From positions 992,001 through 1,056,000 of the forward strand of contig OY756970.1 in NCBI GenBank assembly GCA_963580455.1: a DNA stretch of 64,000 nucleotides, given 5' to 3'. The DNA comes from Euonymus europaeus (Eukaryota; Streptophyta; Magnoliopsida; Celastrales; Celastraceae). Both the position numbers and the translations under genes were made by a program. The notes below the pieces were generated by a model that had not been told where the DNA came from, did no database searches, and saw nothing but the letters and a program-made list of their open reading frames with translations. Below, piece by piece: positions 11,311 through 23,536 of the stretch. Position 1 is the first letter of the stretch, and each line of letters starts with the position of its first letter.

Positions 11311-11942
11311 CGCCTAACTATGTGAAACGAGACCTACTAGCCACGAGTTCTGAAATAAAAATCTGAAATGCCAGGATTGTAGATCTCGAAAAGTAGTGTG
11401 AAATCAATCTAAAAATCACCGAATTCAGAACTCGGAGTCAACGAATATTCATAAAACCGTTTACGTAAAGAAACCACATTTCGCGCCTAACTAGGTGAAA
11501 CGAGACCTACTAGCCACGACTTCTGAAATCAAAATCGGAAATGCCAGGATTGTAGAGCTCGAAAGTTAGTGTGAAATCAAGGTAAAAATCACCGAATTCA
11601 GAACTCGGAGTCAACGGATATTCATAAAACCGTTTACGTAAAGAAACCACATTTCGCGCCTAACTAGGTGAAACGAGACCTACTAGCCACGAGTTCTGAA
11701 ATCAAAATCCGAAATGCCAGGATTGTAGAGCTCAAAATGTAGTGTGAAATCAAGCTAAAAATCACCGAATTCAGAACTCGGAGTCAACGGATATTCATAA
11801 AACCGTTTACGTAAAGAAACCACATTTCGCGCCTAACTAGGTGAAACGAGACCTAATAGCCACGAGTTCTGAAATCAAAATCGGAAATGCCAGGATTGTA
11901 GAGCTCAAAAAGTAGTATGAAATCAAGCTAAAAATCACCGAA

Positions 11943-13494
11943 TTCAGAACTCGTAGTCAACGGATATTCATAAAACCGTTTACGTAAAGAAACAACATTT
12001 CGCGCCTAATTAGGTGAAACGAGACCTACTAGCCACGAGTTCTGAAATCAAAATCCGAAACTTTAGGATTGTAGAGCTCAAAAAGTAGTGTGAAATCAAG
12101 CTAAAAATCACCGAATTCAGAACTCGGAGTCAACAGATATTCATAAAACCGTTTAGGTAAAGAAACCACATTTCGCGCCTAACTAGGTGAAACGAGACCT
12201 ACAAGCCACGAGTTCTGAAATAAAAATCCGAAATGCCAGGATTGTAGATCTCGAAAAGTAGTGTGAAATCAATCTAAAAATCACCGAATTCAGAACTCGG
12301 AGTCAACGAATATTCATAAAACCGTTTACGTAAAGAAACCACATTTCGCGCCTAACTAGGTGAAACGAGACCTACTAGCCACGACTTCTGAAATCAAAAT
12401 CGGAAATGCCAGGATTGTAGAGCTCGAAAGTTAGTGTGAAATCAAGGTAAAAATCACCGAATTCAGAACTCGGAGTCAACGGATATTCATAAAACCGTTT
12501 ACGTAAAGAAACCACATTTCGCGCCTAACTAGGTGAAACGAGACCTACTAGCCACGAGTTCTGAAATCAAAATCCGAAATGCCAGGATTGTAGAGCTCAA
12601 AATGTAGTGTGAAATCAAGCTAAAAATCACCGAATTCAGAACTCGGAGTCAACGGATATTCATAAAACCGTTTACGTAAAGAAACCACATTTCGCGGCTA
12701 ACTAGGTGAAACGAGACCTACTAGCCACGAGTTCTGAAATAAAAATATGAAACTCCAGGATTGTAGAGCTCGCAAAGTAGTGTGAAATCAAGCTAAAAAT
12801 CACCCAATTCAGAACTCGAAGTCAACGGATATTAATAAAACCGTTTACGTAAAGAAACCACATTTCGCGGCTAACTAGGTGAAACGAGACCTACTAGCCA
12901 CGAATTCTGAAATCAAAATCCGAAACTCCAGGATTGTAGAGCTCAAAAATTAGTGTGAAATCAAGCTAAAAATCACCCAATTCAGAACTCGGAGTCAACG
13001 GATATTCATAAAACCGTTTACGTAAAGAAACCACATTTCGCGCCTAACTAGGTGAAACGAGACCTACAAGCCACGAGTTCTGAAATCAAAATCCGAAAGG
13101 CGAGGATTGTAGAGCTCGAAAAGTAGTGTGAAATCAAGCTAAAAATCACCGAATTCAGAACTCGGAGTCAACGGATATTCATAAAACCGTTTACGTAAAG
13201 AAACCACATTTCGCGCCTTACTAGGTCAAACGAGACCTACTAACCACGAGTTCTGAAATCAAAATCCGAAACGCCAGGATTGTAGAGCTCAAAATGTAGT
13301 GTGAAATCAAGCTAAAATTCACCGAATTCAGAACTCGGAGTCACCGGATATTCATAAAACCGTTTAAGTAAAGAAACCACATTTCGCGCCTAACTATGTG
13401 AAACGAGACCTACTAGCCACGAGTTCTGAAATAAAAATCTGAAACTCCAGGATTGTAGAGCTCGAAAAGTAGTGTGAAATCAAGCTAAAAAGCA
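11943..13494 (+). repeat. Segment copied 24 monomers (4152 bp) downstream, right copy
   Basis: Counterpart of 7791-9342. From about 12.95 kb its variants fit the monomers at 2.7-3.2 kb better than the left copy; for example CTTACTAGGTCAAAC at 13217 is otherwise seen only at 3007. It also has a private AAAAATATG near 12743. The segment is therefore chimeric. Confidence 0.8.
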
Positions 13495-14597
13495 CCGAAT
13501 TCAGAACTCGGAGTCAACGGATATTCATAAAACCGTTTACGTAAAGAAACAACATTTCGCGCCTAATAAGGTGAAACGAGACCTACTAGCCACGAGTTCT
13601 GAAATCAAAATCCGAAACTTTAGGATTGTAGAGCTCGAAAAGTAGTGTGAAATCAAGCTAAAAATCACCGAATTCAGAACTCGGAGTCAACAGATATTCA
13701 TAAAACCGTTTACGTAAAGAAACCACATTTCGCGCCTAACTAGGTGAAACGAGACCTACAAGCCACGAGTTCTGAAATAAAAATCCGAAACGCCAGGATT
13801 GTAGATCTCGAAAAGTAGTCTGAAATCAAGCTAAAAATCACCGAATTCAGAACTCGGAGTCAACGGATATTCATAAAACCGTTTACTAAAGAAACCACAT
13901 TTCGCGCCTAACTATGTGAAACGAGACCTACTAGCCACGAGTTCTGAAATAAAAATCTGAAACTCCAGGATTGTAGAGCTCGAAAAGTAGTGTGAAATCA
14001 AGCTAAAAATCACCCAATTCAGAACTCGAAGTCAACGGATATTAATAAAACCGTTTACGTAAAGAAACCACATTTCGCGGCTAACTAGGTGAAACGAGAC
14101 CTACTAGCCACGAGTTCTGAAATCAAAATCCGAAACTCTAGGATTGTAGAGCTCAAAAATTAGTGTGAAATCAAGCTAAAAATCACCCAATTCAGAACTC
14201 GGAGTCAACGGATACTCATAAAACAAGTTTACGTAAAGAAACCACATTTCGCGCCTAACTAGGTGAAACGAGACCTACAAGCCACGAGTTCTGAAATCAA
14301 AATCCGATACTCGAGGATTGTAGAGCTCGAAAAGTAGTGTGAAATCAAGCTAAAAATCACCGAATTCAGAACTCGGAGTCAACGGATATTCATAAAACCG
14401 TTTACGTAAAGAAACCACATTTCGCGCCTAACTAGGTGAAACGAGACCTACTAGCCACGAGTTCTGAAATCAAAATCGGAAATGCCAGGATTGTAGAGCT
14501 CAAAAAGTAGTATGAAATCAAGCTAAAAATCACCGAATTCAGAACTCGGAGTCAACGGATATTCATAAAACCGTTTACGTAAAGAAACCACATTTCG
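13491..14597 (+). repeat. ~1.1-kb segment duplicated 19 monomers (3287 bp) downstream, right copy
   Basis: Counterpart of 10204-11310, sharing two rare length variants: the deletion near 13882 and the insertion near 14222. Differences between the copies are few, for example GATACTCATAA near 14212 against GATATTCATAA, and CGCCAGGATT against CGCCAGTATT. Confidence 0.87.
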
Positions 14598-14883
14598 CGC
14601 CTAACTATTTGAAATGAGACCTACTAGCCACGAGTTCTGAAATCAAAATCCGAAACGCCAAGATGGTAGAGCTCGAAAACTAGTGTGAAATCAAGCTAAA
14701 AATCACCGAATTCAGAACTCGGAGTCAACGGATATTCATAAAACCGTTTAAGTAAAGAAACCACATTTCGCGCCTAACTATTTGAAATGAGACCTACTAG
14801 CCACGAGTTCTGAAATCAAAATCCGAAACGCCAGGATTGTAGAGCTCGAAAAGTAGTGTGAAATCAAGCTAAAAATCACCGAA

Positions 14884-16440
14884 TTCAGAACTCGGAGTCA
14901 ACGGATATTCATAAAACCGTTTACGTAAAGAAACCACATTTCGCGCCTAATTAGGTGAAATGAGACCTACTAGCCACGAGTTCTGAAATCAAAATCCGAA
15001 ACTTTAGGATTCTAGAGCTCGAAAACTAGTGTGAAATCAAGCTAAAAATCACCGAATTCAGAACTCGGAGTCAACAGATATTCATAAAACCGTTTACGTA
15101 AAGAAACCACATTTCGCGCCTAACTAGGTGAAACGGGACCTACAAGCCACGAGTTCTGAAATAAAAATCCGAAACGCCAGGATTGTAGATCTCGAAAAGT
15201 AGTGTGAAATCAAGCTAAAAATCACCGAATTCAGAACTCGGAGTCAACGGATATTCATAAAACCGTTTACGTAAAGAAACCACATTTCGCGCCTAACTAG
15301 GTGAAACGAGACCTACTAGCCACGACTTCTGAAATCAAAATCTGAAATGCCAGGATTGTAGAGCTCGCAAGTTAGTGTGAAATCAAGGTAAAAATCATCG
15401 AATTCAGAACTCGGAGTCAACGGATATTCATAAAACCGTTTACGTAAAGAAACCACATTTCGCGCCTAACTAGGTGAAACGAGACCTACTAGCCACGAGT
15501 TCTGAAATCAAAATCCGAAATGACAGGATGGTAGAGCTCAAAATGTAGTGTGAAATCAAGGTAAAAATCATCGAATTCAGAACTCGGAGTCAACGGGTAT
15601 TCATAAAACCGTTTACGTAAAGAAACCACATTTCGCGCCTAACTAGGTGAAACGAGACCTACTAGCCACGAGTTCTGAAATCAAAATCCGAAACGCCAGG
15701 ATTGTAGAGCTCGAAAAGTAGTGTGAAATCAAGCTAAAAATCACCGAATTCAGAACTCGGAGTCAACGGATATTCATAAAACCGTTTACGTAAAGAAACC
15801 ACATTTCGCGCCTAATTAGGTGAAATGAGACCTACTAGCCACGAGTTCTGAAATCAAAATCCGAAACTTTAGGATTCTAGAGCTCGAAAACTAGTGTGAA
15901 ATCAAGCTAAAAATCACCGAATTCAGAACTCGGAGTCAACAGATATTCATAAAACCGTTTACGTAAAGAAACCACATTTCGCGCCTAACTAGGTGAAACG
16001 AGACCTACAAGCCACGAGTTCTGAAATAAAAATCCGAAACGCCAGGATTGTAGATCTCGAAAAGTAGTGTGAAATCAAGCTAAAAATCACCGAATTCAGA
16101 ACTCGGAGTCAACGGATATTCATAAAACCGTTTACGTAAAGAAACCACATTTCGCGCCTAACTAGGTGAAACGAGACCTACTAGCCACGACTTCTGAAAT
16201 CAAAATCGGAAATGCCAGGATTGTAGAGCTCGAAAGTTAGTGTGAAATCAAGGTAAAAATCATCGAATTCAGAACTCGGAGTCAACGGATATTCATAAAA
16301 CCGTTTACGTAAAGAAACCACATTTCGCGCCTAACTAGGTGAAACGAGACCTACTAGCCACGAGTTCTGAAATCAAAATCCGAAACGCCAGGATGGTAGA
16401 GCTCAAAATGTAGTGTGAAATCAAGCTAAAAATCACCGAA
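14884..16440 (+). repeat. 5-monomer module in tandem (865 bp), four of five monomers matching
   Basis: Monomers at 14884, 15057, 15230 and 15403 match those at 15749, 15922, 16095 and 16268. The rare ACTTTAGGATTCTAG lies at 15001-15015 and 15866-15880, both followed by GATCTCG, GACTTCTG/AAGTTAGTG and GGATGGTAG monomers. The fifth monomers (15576 and 16441) differ clearly, so the module is incomplete. Confidence 0.83.
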
Positions 16441-16613
16441 TTCAGAACTCAGAGTCAACGGATATTCATAAAACCGTTTAAGTAAAGAAACCACATTTCG
16501 TGCCTAACTATGTGAAACGAGACCTACTAGCCACGAGTTCTGAAATAAAAATCTGAAACTCCAGGATTGTAGAGCTCGCAAAGTAGTGTGAAATCAAGCT
16601 AAAAATCACCCAA

Positions 16614-17132
16614 TTCAGAACTCGAAGTCAACGGATATTAATAAAACCGTTTACGTAAAGAAACCACATTTCGCGGCTAACTAGGTGAAACGAGACCTAC
16701 TAGCCACGAATTCTGAAATCAAAATCCGAAACTCCAGGATTGTAGAGCTCAAAAATTAGTGTGAAATCAAGCTAAAAATCACCCAATTCAGAACTCGGAG
16801 TCAACGGATATTCATAAAACCGTTTACGTAAAGAAACCACATTTCGCGCCTAACTAGGTGAAAGGAGACCTACAAGCCACGAGTTCTGAAATCAAAATCC
16901 GAAAGGCGAGGATTGTAGAGCTCGAAAAGTAGTGTGAAATCAAGCTAAAAATCACCGAATTCAGAACTCGGAGTCAACGGATATTCATAAAACCGTTTAC
17001 GTAAAGAAACCACATTTCGCGCCTAACTAGGTGAAACGAGACCTACTAACCACGAGTTCTGAAATCAAAATCCGAAATGCCAGGATTGTAGAGCTCGAAA
17101 TGTAGTGTGAAATCAAGCTAAAATTCACCGAA
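16614..17132 (+). repeat. Three monomers joining block II to the block III copy
   Basis: These monomers match 8656-9174 better than the positions expected from the 14,016-bp duplication. They carry GTGAAAGGAG (near 16860, compare 8902) and CCGAAATGCC with CTCGAAATG (near 17078, compare 9116). The monomer before them, at 16441, is itself chimeric, combining TTTAAGTAAAG/CTATGTG with CGCAAAG. I read this as the exchange junction region. Confidence 0.72.
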
Positions 17133-20100
17133 TTCAGAACTCGGAGTCACCGGATATTCATAAAACCGTTTAAGTAAAGAAACCACATTTCGCGCCTAAC
17201 TATGTGAAACGAGACCTACTAGCCACGAGTTCTGAAATAAAAATCTGAAACTCCAGGATTGTAGAGCTCGAAAAGTAGTTTGAAATCAAGCTAAAAATCA
17301 CCCAATTCAGAACTCGAAGTAAACGGATATTAATAAAACCGTTTACGTAAAGAAACCACATTTCGCGGCTAACTAGGTGAAACGAGACCTACTAGCCACG
17401 AGTTCTGAAAAAAAAATCTGAAACTCCAGGATTGTAGAGCTCGAAAGGTAGTGTGAAATCAAGCTAAAAATCTCCCAATTCAGAACTCGAAGTCAACGGA
17501 TATTAATAAAACCGTTTACGTAAAGAAACCACATTTCGCGGCTAACTAGGTGAAACGAGACCTACTAGCCACGAGTTCTGAAATCAAAATCCGAAACTCT
17601 AGGATTGTAGAGCTCAAAAATTAGTGTGAAATCAAGCTAAAAATCACCTAATTCAGAACTCGGAGTCAACGGATATTCATAAAAGAAGTTTACGTAAAGA
17701 AACCACATTTCGCGCCTAACTAGGTGAAACGAGACGTACTAGCCACGAGTTCTGAAATCAAAATCGGAAATGCCAGGATTGTAGAGCTCGAAAAGTAGTG
17801 TGAAATCAAGCTAAAAATCACCGAATTCAGAACTCGGAGTCAACGGATATTCATAAAACCGTTTACGTAAAGAAACCACATTTCGCGGCTAACTAGGTGA
17901 AACGAGACCTACTAGCCACGATTTCTGAAATAAAAATCTGAAACTCCAGGATTGTAGAGCTCGCAAAGTAGTGTGAAATCAAGCTAAAAATCACCCAATT
18001 CAGAACTCGAAGTCAACGGATATTAATAAAACCGTTTACGTAAAGAAACCACATTTCGCGGCTAACTAGGTGAAACGAGACCTACTAGCCACGAATTCTG
18101 AAATCAAAATCCGAAACTCCAGGATTGTAGAGCTCAAAAATTAGTGTGAAATCAAGCTAAAAATCACCCAATTCAGAACTCGGAGTCAACGGATATTCAT
18201 AAAACCGTTTACGTAAAGAAACCACATTTCGCGCCTAACTAGGTGAAACGAGACCTACAAGCCACGAGTTCTGAAATCAAAATCCGAAAGGCGAGGATTG
18301 TAGAGCTCGAAAAGTAGTGTGAAATCAAGCTAAAAATCACCGAATTCAGAACTCGGAGTCAACGGATATTCATAAAACCGTTTACGTAAAGAAACCACAT
18401 TTCGCGCCTAACTAGGTGAAACGAGACCTACTAACCACGAGTTCTGAAATCAAAATCCGAAACGCCAGGATTGTAGAGCTCGAAATGTAGTGTGAAATCA
18501 AGCTAAAATTCACCGAATTCAGAACTCGGAGTCACCGGATATTCATAAAACCGTTTAAGTAAAGAAACCACATTTCGCGCCTAACTATGTGAAAAGAGAC
18601 CTACTAGCCACGAGTTCTGAAATAAAAATCTGAAATTCCAGGATTGTAGAGCTCGAAAAGTAGTGTGAAATCAAGCTAAAAATCACCCAATTCAGAACTC
18701 GAAGTCAACGGATATTAATAAAACCGTTTACGTAAAGAAACCACATTTCGCGGCTAACTAGGTGAAACGAGACCTACTAGCCACGAGTTCTGAAAAAAAA
18801 ATCTGAAACTCCAGGATTGTAGAGCTCGAAAAGTAGTGTGAAATCAAGCTAAAAATCACCCAATTCAGAACTCGAAGTCAACGGATATTAATAAAACCGT
18901 TTACATAAAGAAACCACATTTCGCGGCTAACTAGGTGAAACGAGACCTACTAGCCACGAGTTCTGAAATCAAAATCCGAAAATCTAGGATTGTAGAGCTC
19001 AAAAATTAGTGTGAAATCAAGCTAAAAATCACCTAATTCAGAACTCGGAGTCAACGGATATTCATAAAAGAAGTTTACGTAAAGAAACCACATTTCGCGC
19101 CTAACTAGGTGAAACGAGACCTACTAGCCACGAGTTCTGAAATCAAAATCGGAAATGCCAGGATTGTAGAGCTCGAAAAGTAGTGTGAAATCAAGCTAAA
19201 AATCACCGAATTCAGAACTCGGAGTCAACGGATATTCATAAAACCGTTTACGTAAAGAAACCACATTTCGCGGCTAACTAGGTGAAACGAGACCTACTAG
19301 CCACGAGTTCTGAAATAAAAATCTGAAACTCCAGGATTGTAGAGCTCGCAAAGTAGTGTGAAATCAAGCTAAAAATCACCCAATTCAGAACTCGAAGTCA
19401 ACGGATATTAATAAAACCGTTTACGTAAAGAAACCACATTTCGCGGCTAACTAGGTGAAACGAGACCTACTAGCCACGAACTCTGAAATCAAAATCCGAA
19501 ACTCCAGGATTGTAGAGCTCAAAAATTAGTGTGAAATCAAGCTAAAAATCACCCAATTCAGAACTCGGAGTCAACGGATATTCATAAAACCGTTTACGTA
19601 AAGAAACCACATTTCGCGCCTAACTAGGTGAAACGAGACCTACAAGCCACGAGTTCTGAAATCAAAATCCGAAAGGCGAGGATTGTAGAGCTCGAAAAGT
19701 AGTGTGAAATCAAGCTAAAAATCACCGAATTCAGAACTCGGAGTCAACGGATATTCATAAAACCGTTTACGTAAAGAAACCACATTTCGCGCCTAACTAG
19801 GTGAAACGAGACCTACTAACCACGAGTTCTGAAATCAAAATCCGAAACGCCAGGATTGTAGAGCTCGAAATGTAGTGTGAAATCAAGCTAAAATTCACCG
19901 AATTCAGAACTCGGAGTCACCGGATATTCATAAAACCGTTTAAGTAAAGAAACCACATTTCGCGCCTAACTATGTGAAACGAGACCTACTAGCCACGAGT
20001 TCTGAAATAAAAATCTGAAACTCCAGGATTGTAGAGCTCGAAAAGTAGTGTGAAATCAAGCTAAAAATCACCCAATTCAGAACTCGAAGTCAACGGATAT

Positions 20101-23100
20101 TAATAAAACCGTTTACGTAAATAAACCACATTTCGCGGCTAACTAGGTGAAACGAGACCTACTAGCCACGAGTTCTAAAAAAAAAATCTGAAACTCCAGG
20201 ATTGTAGAGCTCGAAAAGTAGTGTGAAATCAAGCTAAAAATCACCCAATTCAGAACTCGAAGTCAACGGATATTAATAAAACCGTTTACGTAAAGAAACC
20301 ACATTTCGCGCCTAACTAGGTGAAACGAGACCTACTAGCCACGAATTCTGAAATCAAAATCCGAAACTCCAGGATTGTAGAGCTCAAAAATTAGTGTGAA
20401 ATCAAGCTAAAAATCACCCAATTCAGAACTCGGAGTCAACGGATATTCATAAAACCGTTTACGTAAAGAAACAACATTTCGCGCCTAACTAGGTGAAACG
20501 AGACCTACAAGCCACGAGTTCTGAAATCAAAATCCGAAAGGCGAGGATTGTAGAGCTCGAAAAGTAGTGTGAAATCAAGCTAAAAATCACCGAATTCAGA
20601 ACTCGGAGTCAACGGATATTCATAAAACCGTTTACGTAAAGAAACCACATTTCGCGCCTAACTAGGTGAAACGAGACCTACTAACCACGAGTGCTGAAAT
20701 CAAAATCCGAAATGCCAGGATTGTAGAGCTCGAAATGTAGTGTGAAATCAAGCTAAAATTCACCGAATTCAGAACTCGGAGTCACCGGATATTCATAAAA
20801 CCGTTTAAGTAAAGAAACCACATTTCGCGCCTAACTATGTGAAACGAGACCTACTAGCCACGAGTTCTGAAATAAAAATCTGAAACTCCAGGATTGTAGA
20901 GCTCGAAAAGTAGTGTGAAATCAAGCTAAAAATCACCCAATTCAGAACTCGAAGTCAACGGATATTCATAAAACCGTTTACGTAAAGAAACCACATTTCG
21001 CGGCTAACTAGGTGAAACGAGACCTACTAGCCACGAGTTCTGAAAAAAAAATCTGAAACTCCAGGATTGTAGAGCTCGAAAAGTAGTGTGAAATCAAGCT
21101 AAAAATCACCCAATTCAGAACTCGAAGTCAACGGATATTAGTAAAACCGTTTACGTAAAGAAACCACATTTCGCGGCTAACTAGGTGAAACGAGACCTAC
21201 TAGCCACGAGTTCTGAAATCAAAATCCGAAACTCTAGGATTGTAGAGCTCAAAAATTAGTGTGAAATCAAGCTAAAAATGACCTAATTCAGAACTCGGAG
21301 TCAACGGATATTCATAAAAGAAGTTTACGTAAAGAAACCACATTTCGCGCCTAACTAGGTGAAACGAGACCTACTAGCCACGAGTTCTGAAATCAAAATC
21401 GGAAATGCCAGGATTGTAGAGCTCGAAAAGTAGTGTGAAATCAAGCTAAAAATCACCGAATTCAGAACTCGGAGTCAACGGATATTCATAAAACCGTTTA
21501 CGTAAAGAAACCACATTTCGCGCCTAACTATTTGAAACGAGACCTACTAGCCACGAGTTCTGAAATCAAAATCCGAAATGCCAGGATTGTAGAGCTCGAA
21601 AACTAGTTTGAAATCAAGCTAAAAATCAACGAATTCAGAACTCGGAGTCAACGGATATTCATAAAACCGTTTAAGTAAAGAAACCACATTTCGCGCCTAA
21701 CTATGTGAAACGAGACCAACTAGCCACAAGTTCTGAAATCAAAATCTGAAACGCCAGGATTGTAGAGCTCGAAAAGTAGTGTGAAATCAAGCTAAAAATC
21801 ACCGAATTCAGAACTCGTAGTCAACGGATATTCATAAAACCGTTTACGTAAAGAAACAACATTTCGCGCCTAATAGGGTGAAACGAGACCTACTAGCCAC
21901 GAGTTCTGAAATCAAAATCCGAAACTTTAGGATTGTAGAGCTCAAAAAGTAGTGTGAAATCAAGCTAAAAATCACCGAATTCAGAACTCGGAGTCAACAG
22001 ATATTCATAAAACCGTTTAGGTAAAGAAACCACATTTCGCGCCTAACTAGGTGAAACGAGACCTACAAGCCACGAGTTCTGAAATAAAAATCCGAAATGC
22101 CAGGATTGTAGATCTCGAAAAGTAGTGTGAAATCAATCTAAAAATCACCGAATTCAGAACTCGGAGTCAACGGATATTCATAAAACCGTTTACGTAAAGA
22201 AACCACATTTCGCGCCTAACTAGGTGAAACGAGACCTACTAGCCACGACTTCTGAAATCAAAATCGGAAATGCCAGGATTGTAGAGCTCGAAAGTTAGTG
22301 TGAAATCAAGGTAAAAATCACCGAATTCAGAACTCGGAGTCAACGGATATTCATAAAACCGTTTACGTAAAGAAACCACATTTCGCGCCTAACTAGGTGA
22401 AACGAGACCTACTAGCCACGAGTTCTGAAATCAAAATCCGAAATGCCAGGATTGTAGAGCTCAAAATGTAGTGTGAAATCAAGCTAAAAATCACCGAATT
22501 CAGAACTCGGAGTCAACGGATATTCATAAAACCGTTTACGTAAAGAAACCACATTTCGCGGCTAACTAGGTGAAACGAGACCTACTAGCCACGAGTTCTG
22601 AAATAAAAATCTGAAACTCCAGGATTGTAGAGCTCGCAAAGTAGTGTGAAATCAAGCTAAAAATCACCCAATTCAGAACTCGAAGTCAACGGATATTAAT
22701 AAAACCGTTTACGTAAAGAAACCACATTTCGCGGCTAACTAGGTGAAACGAGACCTACTAGCCACGAATTCTGAAATCAAAATCCGAAACTCCAGGATTG
22801 TAGAGCTCAAAAATTAGTGTGAAATCAAGCTAAAAATCACCCAATTCAGAACTCGGAGTCAACGGATATTCATAAAACCGTTTACGTAAAGAAACCACAT
22901 TTCGCGCCTAACTAGGTGAAACGAGACCTACAAGCCACGAGTTCTGAAATCAAAATCCGAAAGGCGAGGATTGTAGAGCTCGAAAAGTAGTGTGAAATCA
23001 AGCTAAAAATCACCGAATTCAGAACTCGGAGTCAACGGATATTCATAAAACCGTTTACGTAAAGAAACCACATTTCGCGCCTAACTAGGTCAAACGAGAC

Positions 23101-23536
23101 CTACTAACCACGAGTTCTGAAATCAAAATCCGAAACGCCAGGATTGTAGAGCTCAAAATGTAGTGTGAAATCAAGCTAAAATTCACCGAATTCAGAACTC
23201 GGAGTCACCGGATATTCATAAAACCGTTTAAGTAAAGAAACCACATTTCGCGCCTAACTATGTGAAACGAGACCTACTAGCCACGAGTTCTGAAATAAAA
23301 ATCTGAAACTACAGGATTGTAGAGTTCGCAAAGTAGTGTGAAATCAAGCTAAAAATCACCGAATTCAGAACTCGAAGTCAACGGATATTAATAAAACCGT
23401 TTACGTAAAGAAACCACATTTCTCGGCTAACTAGGTGAAACGAGACCTACAAGCCACGAGTTCTGAAATAAAAATCTGAAACTACAGGATTGTAGAGCTC
23501 GCAAAGTAGTGTGAAATCAAGCTAAAAATGACCCAA
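17133..23536 (+). repeat. 6.4-kb segment duplicated 14,016 bp downstream (right copy)
   Basis: This is the counterpart of 3117-9520, with the HOR spacing preserved (GAAG monomers at 17652, 19037 and 21287, giving 8- then 13-monomer units). Most of it is near-identical, but the last 700 bp is mosaic. Near 23089 it reads AGGTCAAACG and near 23153 CTCAAAATG, like the monomer at 2944, where the left copy has AGGTGAAACG and CTCGAAATG. Conversely the left copy's GTGAAAGGAG (near 8902) is absent from the corresponding site here. Confidence 0.88.

Larger units (their letters stand above)
9521..16613 (+). repeat. Block II: patchwork of shorter duplications, no single HOR period
   Basis: Dominant monomer types carry ACTTTAGG, GATCTCG (a BglII site AGATCT instead of SacI GAGCTC), GACTTCTG with AAGTTAGTG and CAAGGTAAAAA, and CTATTTGAAA. 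The same ordered sets recur at offsets of 19, 24 and 5 monomers (entered separately). Two monomers have CAAGTTTACG with a one-base insertion (10936 and 14222), and two carry a one-base deletion, TTTACTAAAG (near 10595 and 13882). Confidence 0.85.

Noticed and set aside
3117..23536. Assembly error as the sole explanation of the 14-kb duplication
   Set aside because: The copies differ by private variants and have mosaic ends, which a simple collapsed or doubled contig would not produce. It is not fully excluded without reads.
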